In this document: positions 28,319 to 37,084 of the stretch, piece by piece | Numbering within the stretch: the first letter of the stretch is position 1 | How the letters are laid out: the number at the start of each line of letters is the position of its first letter | Assembly (NCBI RefSeq): GCF_009911265.1 | Contig: NZ_QXXA01000012.1 | Coordinates: 60,997-124,996, forward strand | Direction: 5' to 3' | DNA length: 64,000 nt | Origin: Senegalia massiliensis | GTDB taxonomy: Bacteria; Bacillota; Clostridia; Tissierellales; SIT17 | Made by a program: the position numbers and the translations under genes | Notes under the pieces: model-generated | The model's input: the letters and a program-made list of their open reading frames with translations, nothing else | The model's database searches: none | Told to the model about the DNA's origin: nothing

Positions 28319-28597
28319 ATGAACAAAGCAGAATTAATCACAAGTATTTCAGAAAAAAGTGGGTTGACTAAAAAGGATGCAGAAGGAGCATTAAATGCAT
28401 TTATAAAAAGTGTAGAGGAAGCTTTAGTTGAAGAAGAAAAAGTTCAATTAGTTGGTTTTGGAACTTTCGAAGTTAGACACAGAAAAGCTAGAGAAGGAAG
28501 AAATCCAAGAAATCCTGAAGAAAAAATCCAAATACCAGCATCAAAAGCACCTGTATTTAAAGCAGGTAAGACATTAAAAGAAACAGTAAATAAGTAG
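28319..28597 (+). CDS. hup: DNA-binding protein HU
   Basis: Nucleoid protein that bends DNA, 92 residues. The ATG at 28319 follows TAAGGAGG; an upstream in-frame ATG adds 18 unlikely residues. The full HU pattern is present: MNKAELITSISEKSGLTKKD, the GFGTFEVRHRKAREGRNPR arm with the intercalating Pro in NPRNPEE, and VFKAGKTLK at the end. It sits between mazG and the inserted two-component genes. Confidence 0.96.
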   Translation: MNKAELITSISEKSGLTKKDAEGALNAFIKSVEEALVEEEKVQLVGFGTFEVRHRKAREGRNPRNPEEKIQIPASKAPVFKAGKTLKETVNK

Positions 28598-28688
28598 TTT
28601 GAATTTAATTAGATTAACAATCTAAGTATAATATATTGTATTGAACATATGATTTTCGCTATAATATATTAGAAGAATTTATTGGTAT

Positions 28689-28735
28689 AAAAAGCAACTT
28701 ATAAGAAATTTCAATTTCTTATAAGTTGCTTTTTT
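28689..28735 (+). terminator. Strong terminator after hup
   Basis: Perfect 20-bp arms at 28691-28710 and 28713-28732 (AAAGCAACTT at one foot, AAGTTGCTTT at the other), followed by T residues. Confidence 0.92.
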
Positions 28736-28845
28736 GTATGTTTAGAGTATTTAAATATTAAATATAAAGGAAGTATTATATTTTTAGGAATGGAAATAAA
28801 AGTAAGTATATTATAAATATTTCTATAATAAATGTTATATAGCTA

Positions 28846-28854
28846 TGATATAAT
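28846..28854 (+). promoter_or_regulatory. Extended -10 promoter of two-component operon
   Basis: TGATATAAT lies 36 bp before the response-regulator start. Confidence 0.5.
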
Positions 28855-28889
28855 TTTTGTGTATCTATTTTTTAGAGGAGGTACTATAA

Positions 28890-29543
28890 GTGATAAAAAT
28901 ATTAATTGTTGAAGATGAAAAACCTATATCTGACTTAATAAAAATAAGCTTAATGGATGAAGGGTATGATTGTACTTGTGTTTATAATGGACAAGAAGCT
29001 GCAGATATTATTGAGGAAGATTCATTTGATTTGATTTTATTAGATGTAATGTTGCCTAAGATTAATGGATATGAATTGATAGAATATATTAATTTTTATG
29101 ATGTTCCAGTTATTTTTTTGACAGCAAAGTCAAGTGTTAATGATAAAGTTAAAGGATTAAAGTTAGGAGCTGAAGATTATTTAACAAAACCTTTTAATAT
29201 TATGGAACTTTTAGCAAGGATAGAAACTGTACTTAGAAGATATAATAAGACAGCACAGTACATTTCATTTTTAGATATACTGATAGATATTGATGCCCGA
29301 ATTGTAACTAAAAATGAAATGCAAATAAATTTAACTACTAAGGAATTTGATTTATTGGTTCTTTTTGCAAGAAATAAGAATAGGGCATTATATCGTAGTC
29401 AAATTTATTCACAGGTTTGGGGAGGAGAATACATGGGAGATAGTCGAACGGTAGACTTGCATGTACAAAGAATGAGGAAAAAGCTATCTCTTGAAAATAA
29501 GATTATTCCTATATATAAAATTGGTTATAGGTTGGAGGTATAG
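28890..29543 (+). CDS. OmpR-family response regulator
   Basis: Two-component DNA-binding regulator, 217 residues, GTG start behind GAGGAGGT. The receiver has the acidic pair EDE near residue 8, the phospho-acceptor Asp52 in LLDVMLPK, Thr in FLTAKS and Lys in LTKPF. The C-terminal winged helix contains LTTKEFDLLVLFARN and VDLHVQRMRKKL. It is followed after 2 bp by its kinase. The target genes are not evident; nearby cwlD and the ABC exporter are candidates. Confidence 0.93.
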   Translation: MIKILIVEDEKPISDLIKISLMDEGYDCTCVYNGQEAADIIEEDSFDLILLDVMLPKINGYELIEYINFYDVPVIFLTAKSSVNDKVKGLKLGAEDYLTKPFNIMELLARIETVLRRYNKTAQYISFLDILIDIDARIVTKNEMQINLTTKEFDLLVLFARNKNRALYRSQIYSQVWGGEYMGDSRTVDLHVQRMRKKLSLENKIIPIYKIGYRLEV

Positions 29544-29545
29544 CC

Positions 29546-30964
29546 TTGAAATTTTTTTGGAAAATGTTTTTTGCTACTATGTTTGTATGTGTTATTTGTT
29601 TTTCTTTAGGGGGTTATATTTTAATTAACTTTAACTTTAATTCTTTATTAGAGAGTGAAGTTAAAACAGCTTATTCTTTTGGAGATATAGTTTATTATTC
29701 TCTTGCAAATGAGTTAAAGGATAATGAAAATTTTTATATGAACAATGATACTAATGATATGATTAATGAAGTTGCTGAATCTATAAATATTAATACTACA
29801 AATGGTAAAATTAGATTTAGTATTGTAAATAACGAGAAAGAAAGTTTTTATTCCTCTTTAGAAAAAAATCTTGATAAAAGACTTCTTAAAGATTTAAGTA
29901 TAAGTCAAAAAGGATATACCCTTAAACAGACGGAATCAGAAATATATATTCAGGCATTTAGACCTGCAAAATTTTTTGGTCAAAATTATTATATTGAAAC
30001 AATTCAGGATGTAACTTATATTTTTGATAATCAAAAATCACAGTATAATATGGTTATGTGGATTATAGTTGGAATTTTTGTTTTAGGAGGAACACTTACA
30101 TTCATAATATCAAAATTACTAATAAGACAAGTTGTATCTTTAACAAAAGTTACAAAAGAGATATCAGCAGGCAATTTAAGTAAAAGAGTAAAAATAAAAG
30201 GTCAAGATGAATTTTCGTTATTATCTAAAAATTTTAACTATATGGCAGATGACTTAGAAGAAAAAATTTATGAATTGAAGAGAGAAGCAGAGAGAAGAGA
30301 GAGATTTGTTAGTGATTTTTCTCATGAATTAAAAACTCCACTTACATCTATTATTGGATATTCAGATATGCTTAGAAGGAAAGAATTAAATCCAGAAAGA
30401 ATAAGTTTATGTGCCAACTATATTTTTACTGAGGGTAAGAGGCTAGAAACTTTATCTATGAGACTTCTTGATTTAATTGTTTTAAAAAATCAAGAAATTC
30501 ATATTGTTCCTGTGTTAATTAGAGAGTTCTTAGAAGAAATAAATTTTATTATTTCTCCGCAGTTAAAAGAAGAGAATATAGAAATGTTAATAAATCTTCG
30601 ACCTGCAATTGTTAAGTTAGAACCTGAGTTAATGAAAACAGTATTTATCAATATAATTGATAATGCAAGAAAAGCAATAGATGGAAAGGGGTATATTCAT
30701 ATTACTGGTATACCTGATAAAGATACTTATCGTATCATTATAGAGGATAATGGTAAAGGGATGGAAAAACATGAGCTTTCAAAAATTAAAGAGGCATTTT
30801 ATATGGTAGATAAATCTAGAGCTAGAGAACAAGGTGGTGCAGGACTTGGGTTATCTATTTGTGACCAAATATTAAGATTGCATGATTTTGAAATAGAATT
30901 TTATAGTACTGTAGGTGAAGGAACAAAAGTTACTGTTATAATGAAAGGAGTACAAAGTGAGTAA
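29546..30964 (+). CDS. Sensor histidine kinase with HAMP domain
   Basis: Membrane kinase of 472 residues, TTG start behind TTGGAGG located inside the regulator's last codons. A first membrane segment (about 5-28), an extracellular sensor of about 140 residues, a second segment (about 172-192) and HAMP precede the phospho-acceptor His260 in FSHELKTPLTS. The ATPase domain has NIIDNARKAI, EDNGKGM and GGAGLGLSI. The signal is presumably extracellular. It overlaps the next gene by 8 bp. Confidence 0.93.
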   Translation: MKFFWKMFFATMFVCVICFSLGGYILINFNFNSLLESEVKTAYSFGDIVYYSLANELKDNENFYMNNDTNDMINEVAESININTTNGKIRFSIVNNEKESFYSSLEKNLDKRLLKDLSISQKGYTLKQTESEIYIQAFRPAKFFGQNYYIETIQDVTYIFDNQKSQYNMVMWIIVGIFVLGGTLTFIISKLLIRQVVSLTKVTKEISAGNLSKRVKIKGQDEFSLLSKNFNYMADDLEEKIYELKREAERRERFVSDFSHELKTPLTSIIGYSDMLRRKELNPERISLCANYIFTEGKRLETLSMRLLDLIVLKNQEIHIVPVLIREFLEEINFIISPQLKEENIEMLINLRPAIVKLEPELMKTVFINIIDNARKAIDGKGYIHITGIPDKDTYRIIIEDNGKGMEKHELSKIKEAFYMVDKSRAREQGGAGLGLSICDQILRLHDFEIEFYSTVGEGTKVTVIMKGVQSE

Positions 30965-31673
30965 AACAAATCAAATTATAAAAGTAATGATTCTATTAAT
31001 AGTCTTATTTATAATAGCAATATCACCTATTTGGATAACAAAGCTTAATAATGAAAGATTATTTAATAAATATAATATTAAGAAGATTTCTAAAGAATCC
31101 TTGAAGATTGAACATGAGTCTATTTTTGATTATAATACTCTTGAACGAATACAAACAATAGTAAAAGCACAAACTGAAAAAACAGGTGTTATTACACGTC
31201 AAGAGATAGATATAAAAAATGAAAGAATAAGCAATTTGATAGATATAATCAAGGAACAAATTCTTACAGTTCAGAAAATGAACGGTTTACCAGAATTTGA
31301 TATTGATGAGGACTATACTACAATCTACTTATATAAAGCTACTTTTATGGATAGTGTAAATCCTAATACTTCAACAAGTGTTTGGGAAATAACTATAAGT
31401 TATCCGGAATTTGGGATATCAGTAACTATAGATACTGAAACTTCAGTGATTTATCAAATTTCTATTTATTCAACGGAGGATAAATTACCATTTGATACAT
31501 CAAAAATATCACCAATAGCATTTTTGGAATATCTAGAAATTGATTCTAAAGAAGTGGCATTTAAACAAAATGAAGATAATACAAAAGGATTTTATTATGT
31601 GAATATTAATAATTTAAATGTAAAATATACCTTTATAAAAAGACCAAATTATTTTATGATAGCATTTTATTAA
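30957..31673 (+). CDS. Unknown membrane-anchored extracytoplasmic protein
   Basis: I do not recognise this 238-residue protein. A GTG start overlaps the end of the kinase gene, so translation is coupled. One N-terminal membrane segment (about residues 8-28, IIKVMILLIVLFIIAISPIW) is followed by a charged outside domain of about 210 residues rich in beta-strand-like stretches (WEITISYPEFGISVTIDT). Such topology and coupling suggest an accessory that modulates the kinase or reports wall or lipid state, similar in concept to YycH/YycI, but no sequence match to those can be claimed. Confidence 0.85.
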   Translation: MSKTNQIIKVMILLIVLFIIAISPIWITKLNNERLFNKYNIKKISKESLKIEHESIFDYNTLERIQTIVKAQTEKTGVITRQEIDIKNERISNLIDIIKEQILTVQKMNGLPEFDIDEDYTTIYLYKATFMDSVNPNTSTSVWEITISYPEFGISVTIDTETSVIYQISIYSTEDKLPFDTSKISPIAFLEYLEIDSKEVAFKQNEDNTKGFYYVNINNLNVKYTFIKRPNYFMIAFY

Positions 31674-31705
31674 TAACTAAATATGCAAAAATGATACAAC
31701 TATGT

Positions 31706-31763
31706 AGAAAAAATGATGTAACCCTTATATATATTAATATATAAGGGTTACATCATTTTTTCT
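31706..31763. terminator. Very long bidirectional terminator-like palindrome
   Basis: Perfect 27-bp arms at 31706-31732 and 31737-31763 enclose only four loop bases; the ends are AGAAAAAA and TTTTTTCT. It closes the two-component operon and would terminate from either side. Confidence 0.9.
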
Positions 31764-31890
31764 AAGAAGAATACTCTAATAAGTATTATCAAATTTATTT
31801 CAATAATAGGACAAGCATAAAACTTATATAAATACAATTTATCTTAGATTCTTTTTACAAAATATTAAATATTAGAAAGTAGGTAATAAT

Positions 31891-32676
31891 TTGAATAAAA
31901 AAAATAATATTATAAACAAGAGAAAACAAAAGGTACGAAGAGTAAGAGTGATTTTTTTAACTTTAGCTTTAATTTTTATGTTTATTCTTTTAATATTTGG
32001 AAAAAATAAATTGAACAGCTATTTAGATACTTCTTTTACAGAAGCTCAAGGAATTTCTGAAGATAGAATACCTTCATTAGATGAGGAAGTAAAAGGGCCT
32101 TTAAGTGGAAAAAAAATAATTGTAGATGCAGGACATGGGGGATCAGATCCTGGAACAATTGGACCCAGAACTGAAGTTCAAGAGGCTGATTTGAGTTTGA
32201 AAATAAGTTATATATTAGAAGGTAAGTTAAAAGAACTTGGTGCTACTGTTATAATGACAAGAACAGAGCAAATAACAGAACAATTAGGAACAGATACAAA
32301 ACTTAAAATTGAAGATAGAGGAAAAGTTATTGAAGATGCTAATGCAGATATGTTAATTAGCATACATCAAAATTTTAATGAATATAGTAGTGAAATTAAA
32401 GGAACTCAGATACTTGTTCGTAAACAAGGTTCACTTGATTTTGCTACATCTTTACAAAAAGCATTTAATCAAGAATTAGGGGTAAATTTAAAATATATAT
32501 TAGAAGAATATCATGTTTTAAAGTATGGAGATCAACCTAGTGTAATTGTAGAAACGGGATTTTTTTCAAATTCTCAAGATGAAATTAGGTTACAAGAAGA
32601 TGAATATCAAGAGAGGTTAATTAATGTATTATGTGATGAAATTAAAGAATATTTTGATACAATAGAGAAGAAATAA
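31891..32676 (+). CDS. cwlD: N-acetylmuramoyl-L-alanine amidase CwlD
   Basis: Zinc amidase that strips stem peptides during formation of spore cortex muramic-delta-lactam. 261 residues, TTG start. One N-terminal membrane segment (about 22-40) is followed by an Amidase_3 domain: zinc ligands in DAGHGGSDPG, the Glu of EVQEADL, His in ISIHQN, and the catalytic Glu in VETGFFSN. CwlD identity rests on domain type, length and a sporulation neighbourhood. A germination or vegetative Amidase_3 is the alternative. Confidence 0.82.
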   Translation: MNKKNNIINKRKQKVRRVRVIFLTLALIFMFILLIFGKNKLNSYLDTSFTEAQGISEDRIPSLDEEVKGPLSGKKIIVDAGHGGSDPGTIGPRTEVQEADLSLKISYILEGKLKELGATVIMTRTEQITEQLGTDTKLKIEDRGKVIEDANADMLISIHQNFNEYSSEIKGTQILVRKQGSLDFATSLQKAFNQELGVNLKYILEEYHVLKYGDQPSVIVETGFFSNSQDEIRLQEDEYQERLINVLCDEIKEYFDTIEKK

Positions 32677-32740
32677 ATTTTTAAAGTAAAAGTTATGTTA
32701 TAGTATTTTTTAATATAAAAAATTTAAAGAAACAGTAAAT

Positions 32741-32785
32741 AATAAAAAAACTTTGTTGATTTCAATCAGCAAAGTTTTTTTATTA
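32741..32785 (+). terminator. Terminator after cwlD
   Basis: 21-nt arms (32741-32761 and 32764-32784), AACTTTGTTGATT against AATCAGCAAAGTT with one G-U pair, flanked by A and T runs. Confidence 0.9.
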
Positions 32786-32859
32786 TTTTATTGATTAAGT
32801 TTTTAACATATGATATTCTATAATTGACCATATAAGTCAACTTTCAAGGAGGGGAATTA

Positions 32860-33732
32860 ATGGGTATAATTGAGACTAAGAATTTAACGAAATATTATGG
32901 AAAATCACTTGGGATAAAAGATGTAAATTTAGATATAGAGGAAGGAGAAATATTTGGGTTTATAGGACCAAATGGTGCTGGTAAATCAACTACCATAAGA
33001 TTATTATTAAATCTTATATATCCTAGTGGAGGAAGTGCAAAAATATTTGGGAAAGATGTTATAAATTATGGTCCTGAAATAAGGGAAAATATAGGATATC
33101 TTCCTTCAGAAATTTTTTATTATGAAAAAATGAAAGTAAAAGATTTACTTAATTATTCTGCGAGCTTTTATAAAGGAGATTATTCTAATAGGATAAAAAA
33201 ACTTTCAAGTGCTATGGAGCTAGACTTAGATAGGAGAATAGAAGATTTATCCTATGGAAATAAAAAGAAAGTAGGTATAGTTCAAGGACTATTACATGAA
33301 CCAAAATTAATTATATTAGATGAACCTACAAGTGGATTAGATCCACTAATGCAGCAGAAGTTCTTTGAAATAATAAAAGGTGAAAATCAAAAAGGTGCTA
33401 CTGTATTTTTTTCATCTCATATATTATCGGAAGTTCAACAACTTTGTAATAGAGTAGCTATTATTAGAAAAGGATCTATTGTTGAGGTTGAAGATATAAA
33501 AACACTCCGAGAAAATAATTATAAAAAAATATCTATAAGAGGTCAAAATTTAAATAAGGATTTATTTGACTTTGATGGAGTTACAAAATTAGACAAAAAT
33601 GAAGATGAAATAACCTTTTTCTATAAAGGTGATATAAATATAATGATAGAAAATATAAATAGAATAGACTTAAAAGATGTTATGATTCAAGAGCCAACTT
33701 TAGAAGAAATATTTATGCACTATTATAGGTAG
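32860..33732 (+). CDS. ABC exporter ATPase
   Basis: ATPase of 290 residues in the DRA/CcmA-type exporter family. Walker A GPNGAGKST, a degenerate signature LSYGNKKKVGIVQGL, Walker B LIILDEPTSGLDP and the switch His in SSHILSE are present. A C-terminal extension of about 70 residues is usual for exporters of antibiotics or peptides. TCAAGGAGGGG precedes the ATG. It is followed by two related permeases. The substrate is unknown; bacitracin-type or lantibiotic resistance and cell-wall-related export are family precedents only. Confidence 0.9.
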   Translation: MGIIETKNLTKYYGKSLGIKDVNLDIEEGEIFGFIGPNGAGKSTTIRLLLNLIYPSGGSAKIFGKDVINYGPEIRENIGYLPSEIFYYEKMKVKDLLNYSASFYKGDYSNRIKKLSSAMELDLDRRIEDLSYGNKKKVGIVQGLLHEPKLIILDEPTSGLDPLMQQKFFEIIKGENQKGATVFFSSHILSEVQQLCNRVAIIRKGSIVEVEDIKTLRENNYKKISIRGQNLNKDLFDFDGVTKLDKNEDEITFFYKGDINIMIENINRIDLKDVMIQEPTLEEIFMHYYR

Positions 33733-33741
33733 GTGAAGATA

Positions 33742-34545
33742 ATGAATATATTTAAGCATGAATTTAAAATGAAAATAAAATCTATAATTATCTGGTCCAT
33801 TTCTATATCTGGATTTATGTTGTTTTATATGGCATTCTTTCCTGGATTAGCTCAAGATTCTGAAAGTTTTAATCAGCTTATGGAAAATTTCCCTGAAGAA
33901 TTTTTACAAGCTTTTGGAATGCAATCTGGACTTTCTTTTACTACATTAATAGGATATTTTACTCTTACATTTAGTATTATACAACTTGTAATTGCAATAC
34001 AAAGTGCTAATTATGGTTTTTCTATTCTTTCAGAAGAGGAAAGGGAATTGACTGCAGACTTTTTAATGACTAAACCTGTGTCAAGAAAAAAGATATATTT
34101 TTCTAAGTTTTTAGCAGCTTTTTTAGGATTATTAGTAACTGCAATATCTATATCAATATCAAGTTTTATAGCTCTTGAAATATTTAATAATGGAGAAGTA
34201 TATGATAAACAAAATATAATTATATTACTTAGTATAGTACCAGTATTTCAATTGTTTTTTCTTGGAATAGGGATGCTTATATCTGTAATTGTAAGCAAAG
34301 TAAGGTCAGTACTTAGTTATTCCTTTGGTCTTACTATAGGTCTTTATGTAGTTAATTCAATAAGAGGGATAATAGATAGTGATTTATTAGGATACATTAC
34401 TCCATTTTATTATTTTGAACCAGGATATATTTTAAAAAATGGAAAATATAATATATCTCTTTTAGTTATAGGGGTAATAGTTATAATTGTATCTTTTATA
34501 TCAAATTACATCTTATACTTAAAACGTGATATTAATTCATTGTAA
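33742..34545 (+). CDS. ABC-2 type permease, first copy
   Basis: Membrane partner of the ATPase at 32860, 267 residues with about six segments. The start at 33742 is chosen for the TAGGTAGGTGA site; the GTG at 33733 lies on it. The first segment follows a short basic N-terminus (FKHEFKMKIKSIIIW), a layout shared with the next gene. Both proteins also share FPEEFLQAFGMQSG / FPDSVLSALGMGDA and the loop SEEERELTADFLMTKPVSRKK / SKEERDKTAEFLFTLPVSRK, so the two permeases are ancient paralogues and probably form a heterodimer. Confidence 0.87.
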   Translation: MNIFKHEFKMKIKSIIIWSISISGFMLFYMAFFPGLAQDSESFNQLMENFPEEFLQAFGMQSGLSFTTLIGYFTLTFSIIQLVIAIQSANYGFSILSEEERELTADFLMTKPVSRKKIYFSKFLAAFLGLLVTAISISISSFIALEIFNNGEVYDKQNIIILLSIVPVFQLFFLGIGMLISVIVSKVRSVLSYSFGLTIGLYVVNSIRGIIDSDLLGYITPFYYFEPGYILKNGKYNISLLVIGVIVIIVSFISNYILYLKRDINSL

Positions 34546-34559
34546 GAGAGGTGAAAAAT

Positions 34560-35354
34560 GTGAATATAATTAGAAGAGAATTAAAATCTAATTTTAAATC
34601 TAGAATAATATGGTCTGTAAGTATGATCTTACTTATTATAGCTGTATTTATAGAATTTAGTGCTTTTAGAGATAGTCCTGAAATTAATGATGTACTTAAT
34701 TCTTTTCCAGATTCAGTACTAAGTGCACTTGGGATGGGGGATGCTGATATGACTACTTTATCTGGTTTTTTGAGTCTTATTTCACTATATATCTATTTGC
34801 CTTTATCTATTCATGCATCACTTTTAGGAAGTTCAATTATTTCAAAGGAAGAAAGAGACAAAACAGCTGAATTTTTATTTACACTTCCTGTTTCAAGAAA
34901 AAAGGCAATAGTAAATAAAATCATATCATCTATTTTAGAAGTTATAAATTTAAATTTTTTAACAGCTTTAACTATAGTTATAATGGGACTACAACATAAT
35001 CCTGATGGGAAATTTTATAAGTTTTTATTACTTTTATTTCTAGGAATATTTTTAACTCAATTAATATTTTTAAGTATTGGTATTTTTATAGCTTCAATAA
35101 CAAAAAGGTATAAGAAATCAGGAAATATTTCACTTACAATTTTATTTGTAACTTATATAATATCTGTACTTATAGGACTTACAGATAAAATTGATTTTTT
35201 AAAATATATAACTCCATTTGAATACTTTAAATCATCATACATATTAGAGAATTTAGAATTGCAATTAGTTTATATTGTGATTTCATTTATAATAATATCA
35301 ATTAGTATGATAGGAACATTTAAAGTTTATCCTAAAAGAGATTTGTATATTTAG
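34560..35354 (+). CDS. ABC-2 type permease, second copy
   Basis: 264-residue paralogue of the preceding permease, with the same topology and matching loops. The GTG at 34560 is preferred, with GAGAGGTGA 7 bases upstream; the in-frame GTG at 34551 overlaps that site. Only 14 bp separate the two permease genes, which places ATPase and permeases in one operon. It ends the insertion that separates hup from rqcP. Confidence 0.86.
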   Translation: MNIIRRELKSNFKSRIIWSVSMILLIIAVFIEFSAFRDSPEINDVLNSFPDSVLSALGMGDADMTTLSGFLSLISLYIYLPLSIHASLLGSSIISKEERDKTAEFLFTLPVSRKKAIVNKIISSILEVINLNFLTALTIVIMGLQHNPDGKFYKFLLLLFLGIFLTQLIFLSIGIFIASITKRYKKSGNISLTILFVTYIISVLIGLTDKIDFLKYITPFEYFKSSYILENLELQLVYIVISFIIISISMIGTFKVYPKRDLYI

Positions 35355-35418
35355 AATATTGTAATATAAAGCTTAATATTATAAAATTGAATTATAATAG
35401 ATCTTAAGGGGTGAAAAA

Positions 35419-35661
35419 ATGAGAATAGATAAATTCTTAAAGAATTCTAGAATAATAAAAAGAAGAACAGTAGCAAAAGAAGCATGTGATACTGGCCGTG
35501 TTTTAATAAATGAGAATGTTGCAAAGGCAGGTTCTGAAGTATCTGTAGGCGATAAAATCGAAATAAATTTTGGTAATAATACAATGAAAATAGAAGTATT
35601 GGAAATTTTAGAACATGCACCTAAAGAAAAATCATCAGAAATGTATAAAGTGGTTGAATAA
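35419..35661 (+). CDS. rqcP: S4-domain ribosome quality control protein RqcP (YabO)
   Basis: Small RNA-binding protein that works with RqcH to add C-terminal alanine tails on obstructed 50S subunits. The 80 residues consist almost entirely of one S4 domain: MRIDKFLKNSRIIKRRTVAKEACD followed by GRVLINENVAKAG and VGDKIEI (quoted in parts; the first is residues 1-24). Gene order (after mazG/hup, before yabP) matches yabO. The stop codon is already part of the terminator stem. Confidence 0.93.
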   Translation: MRIDKFLKNSRIIKRRTVAKEACDTGRVLINENVAKAGSEVSVGDKIEINFGNNTMKIEVLEILEHAPKEKSSEMYKVVE

Positions 35662-35703
35662 AAAGCACCTGATAAATGATTTCATTTATCAGGTGCTTTT
35701 TGT
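35660..35703 (+). terminator. Terminator after rqcP
   Basis: 19-bp perfect arms at 35661-35679 and 35682-35700 (AAAAGCACCTGATAAATGA and complement), then T residues. The stem begins in the stop codon. Confidence 0.9.
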
Positions 35704-35758
35704 AATAAATTAATATGTAGTTTCATATCTTATTCTATAGATATAAGGAGGGGATAGT

Positions 35759-36037
35759 GTGGAAAAGGACATGAAATTACAAAATTTATCTTTAGAAAAT
35801 AGAGAAAAATTAAATATATCAGGAGTAGAACAAGTAGAAAGTTTTAATGAAAGTCAAATAGTGATTTATACAGTAAGAGGATCTTTAACTATAAAAGGAG
35901 AATCTTTAAATATAAGCAAGTTAAATCTTGAAGATGGTAATGTTAAGATTGAGGGCACGATAGAATCTCTTGCTTATAGTAATAAAATAAATACAGGATC
36001 AAAAGAAGGAAGTTTTTTTAAGAAAATGTTTAAATAG
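35759..36037 (+). CDS. yabP: Sporulation protein YabP
   Basis: 92-residue member of the YabP/YqfC spore-coat-associated family. GTG start with AAGGAGGGG upstream. Beta-rich pattern: LSLENREKLNISGVEQVESF, then the conserved GSLTIKGESLNISKLNLEDG and IEGTIESLAYS. Followed by yabQ after 31 bp, the usual pair expressed in the mother cell in Bacillus. Biochemical role in the family is unresolved. Confidence 0.92.
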   Translation: MEKDMKLQNLSLENREKLNISGVEQVESFNESQIVIYTVRGSLTIKGESLNISKLNLEDGNVKIEGTIESLAYSNKINTGSKEGSFFKKMFK

Positions 36038-36068
36038 TTAAAGTGTTTATTTTAACTGGGGGAGTAAT

Positions 36069-36518
36069 ATGTCAAATTTAGTATTAGAACAATTTTATAT
36101 ATTAATTAAATTAATTATAGGTGGAATTATTTTAGGGCTTATATATGATCTATACAGAGTATTTAGATATTATCTAAAGCCAAAAAAAATTGCTACAATG
36201 ATAGAAGATACTATATTCTTTATACTGATATCTATTATAGTATTATTTTTATTGTTTTATACTAACTCTGCAGAACTTAGATGGTATGTTTTTTTAGGAT
36301 TTTTAGTTGGTAGTATTCTTTATAAAATAATATTTAGTAAATATATAATAAAAATATTAATTTTTATTATGAATAAAATTATAAAGGTGTTTAAAAAAAC
36401 ACTTGATACTATAATTTCTCCTATTAAAATATTAATAAATATAATAAAAATTCTTCTTAAAAAAATATTAAAATGGATAAAAAAAGGGTATAAAGATAAT
36501 GATAAGCGAAAAAAATAG
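36069..36518 (+). CDS. yabQ: Spore cortex biosynthesis protein YabQ
   Basis: Membrane protein of 149 residues needed in Bacillus for cortex formation. Three to four membrane segments lie in the first 110 residues, beginning FYILIKLIIGGIILGLIYDL with the conserved YDLYRVFRYY just after. The C-terminal 40 residues are strongly basic. Identified by topology, the opening motif and position between yabP and divIC. Confidence 0.88.
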   Translation: MSNLVLEQFYILIKLIIGGIILGLIYDLYRVFRYYLKPKKIATMIEDTIFFILISIIVLFLLFYTNSAELRWYVFLGFLVGSILYKIIFSKYIIKILIFIMNKIIKVFKKTLDTIISPIKILINIIKILLKKILKWIKKGYKDNDKRKK

Positions 36519-36610
36519 TAATAATGTTCTATATTTATTGCTTTAAAATATGGAAATTATAGCATATAATATAATTATAAATAAAACTATTTAGGAATAG
36601 AGGACCTAAT

Positions 36611-37000
36611 ATGAAAAAGAGGAAAAAAAATAAATTTAAAATAAAATACATATTGATGATACTATTTATTATTTACTTAGCAAGTATATTTATAAGACAA
36701 GAGTTTGAAATAAATAAACTTGAAGCTAATATAAAAGATCAAAAACAGAAAAAAACAGAACTAAAAGAATATATTTCTGAAAATGAAAAAAAAGCTGAGT
36801 ATTTAAATAATATATCATCTGCTAAAAATCCAGTTAACTATATGAATTCTTTAGATAATGAGAAACAAAAAGAAGAATATAAGAAGATTTTAGAACATAT
36901 AGAGAATGTAGCAAGAGAAGAATTGTTTATGGTAAAACCTAATGAAATAATTTACATAGATAAAAATAAGTTAAAAAATGTATTTGATGAAACACCTTAG
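36611..37000 (+). CDS. divIC: Septum formation initiator DivIC (FtsB family)
   Basis: Bitopic division protein of 129 residues that joins FtsL and DivIB at the septum. A basic cytoplasmic tip (KKRKKNKFKIK), one membrane segment (about residues 13-31), then a coiled coil (NKLEANIKDQKQKKTELKEY) and the C-terminal region ending VAREELFMVKPNEIIYI, which is the standard FtsB/DivIC ending. Position before yabR and spoIIE agrees with Bacillus. Confidence 0.92.
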   Translation: MKKRKKNKFKIKYILMILFIIYLASIFIRQEFEINKLEANIKDQKQKKTELKEYISENEKKAEYLNNISSAKNPVNYMNSLDNEKQKEEYKKILEHIENVAREELFMVKPNEIIYIDKNKLKNVFDETP

Positions 37001-37012
37001 AAAATAGGTATA

Positions 37013-37041
37013 TTGACATATATTAAATATTCATATATACT
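37013..37041 (+). promoter_or_regulatory. Sigma-A promoter of yabR
   Basis: TTGACA (37013-37018), a 17-bp spacer and TATACT (37036-37041); near-consensus. Confidence 0.82.
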
Positions 37042-37084
37042 TTAGTAGATTAGTATAGATATTAAAAGGAGGAGTATTGTATTT

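Noticed and set aside
31815..31838. Sigma-E-like promoter (GCATA ... AATACAAT) before cwlD
   Set aside because: The individual words are similar to consensus, but they are about 6 bp too close together.
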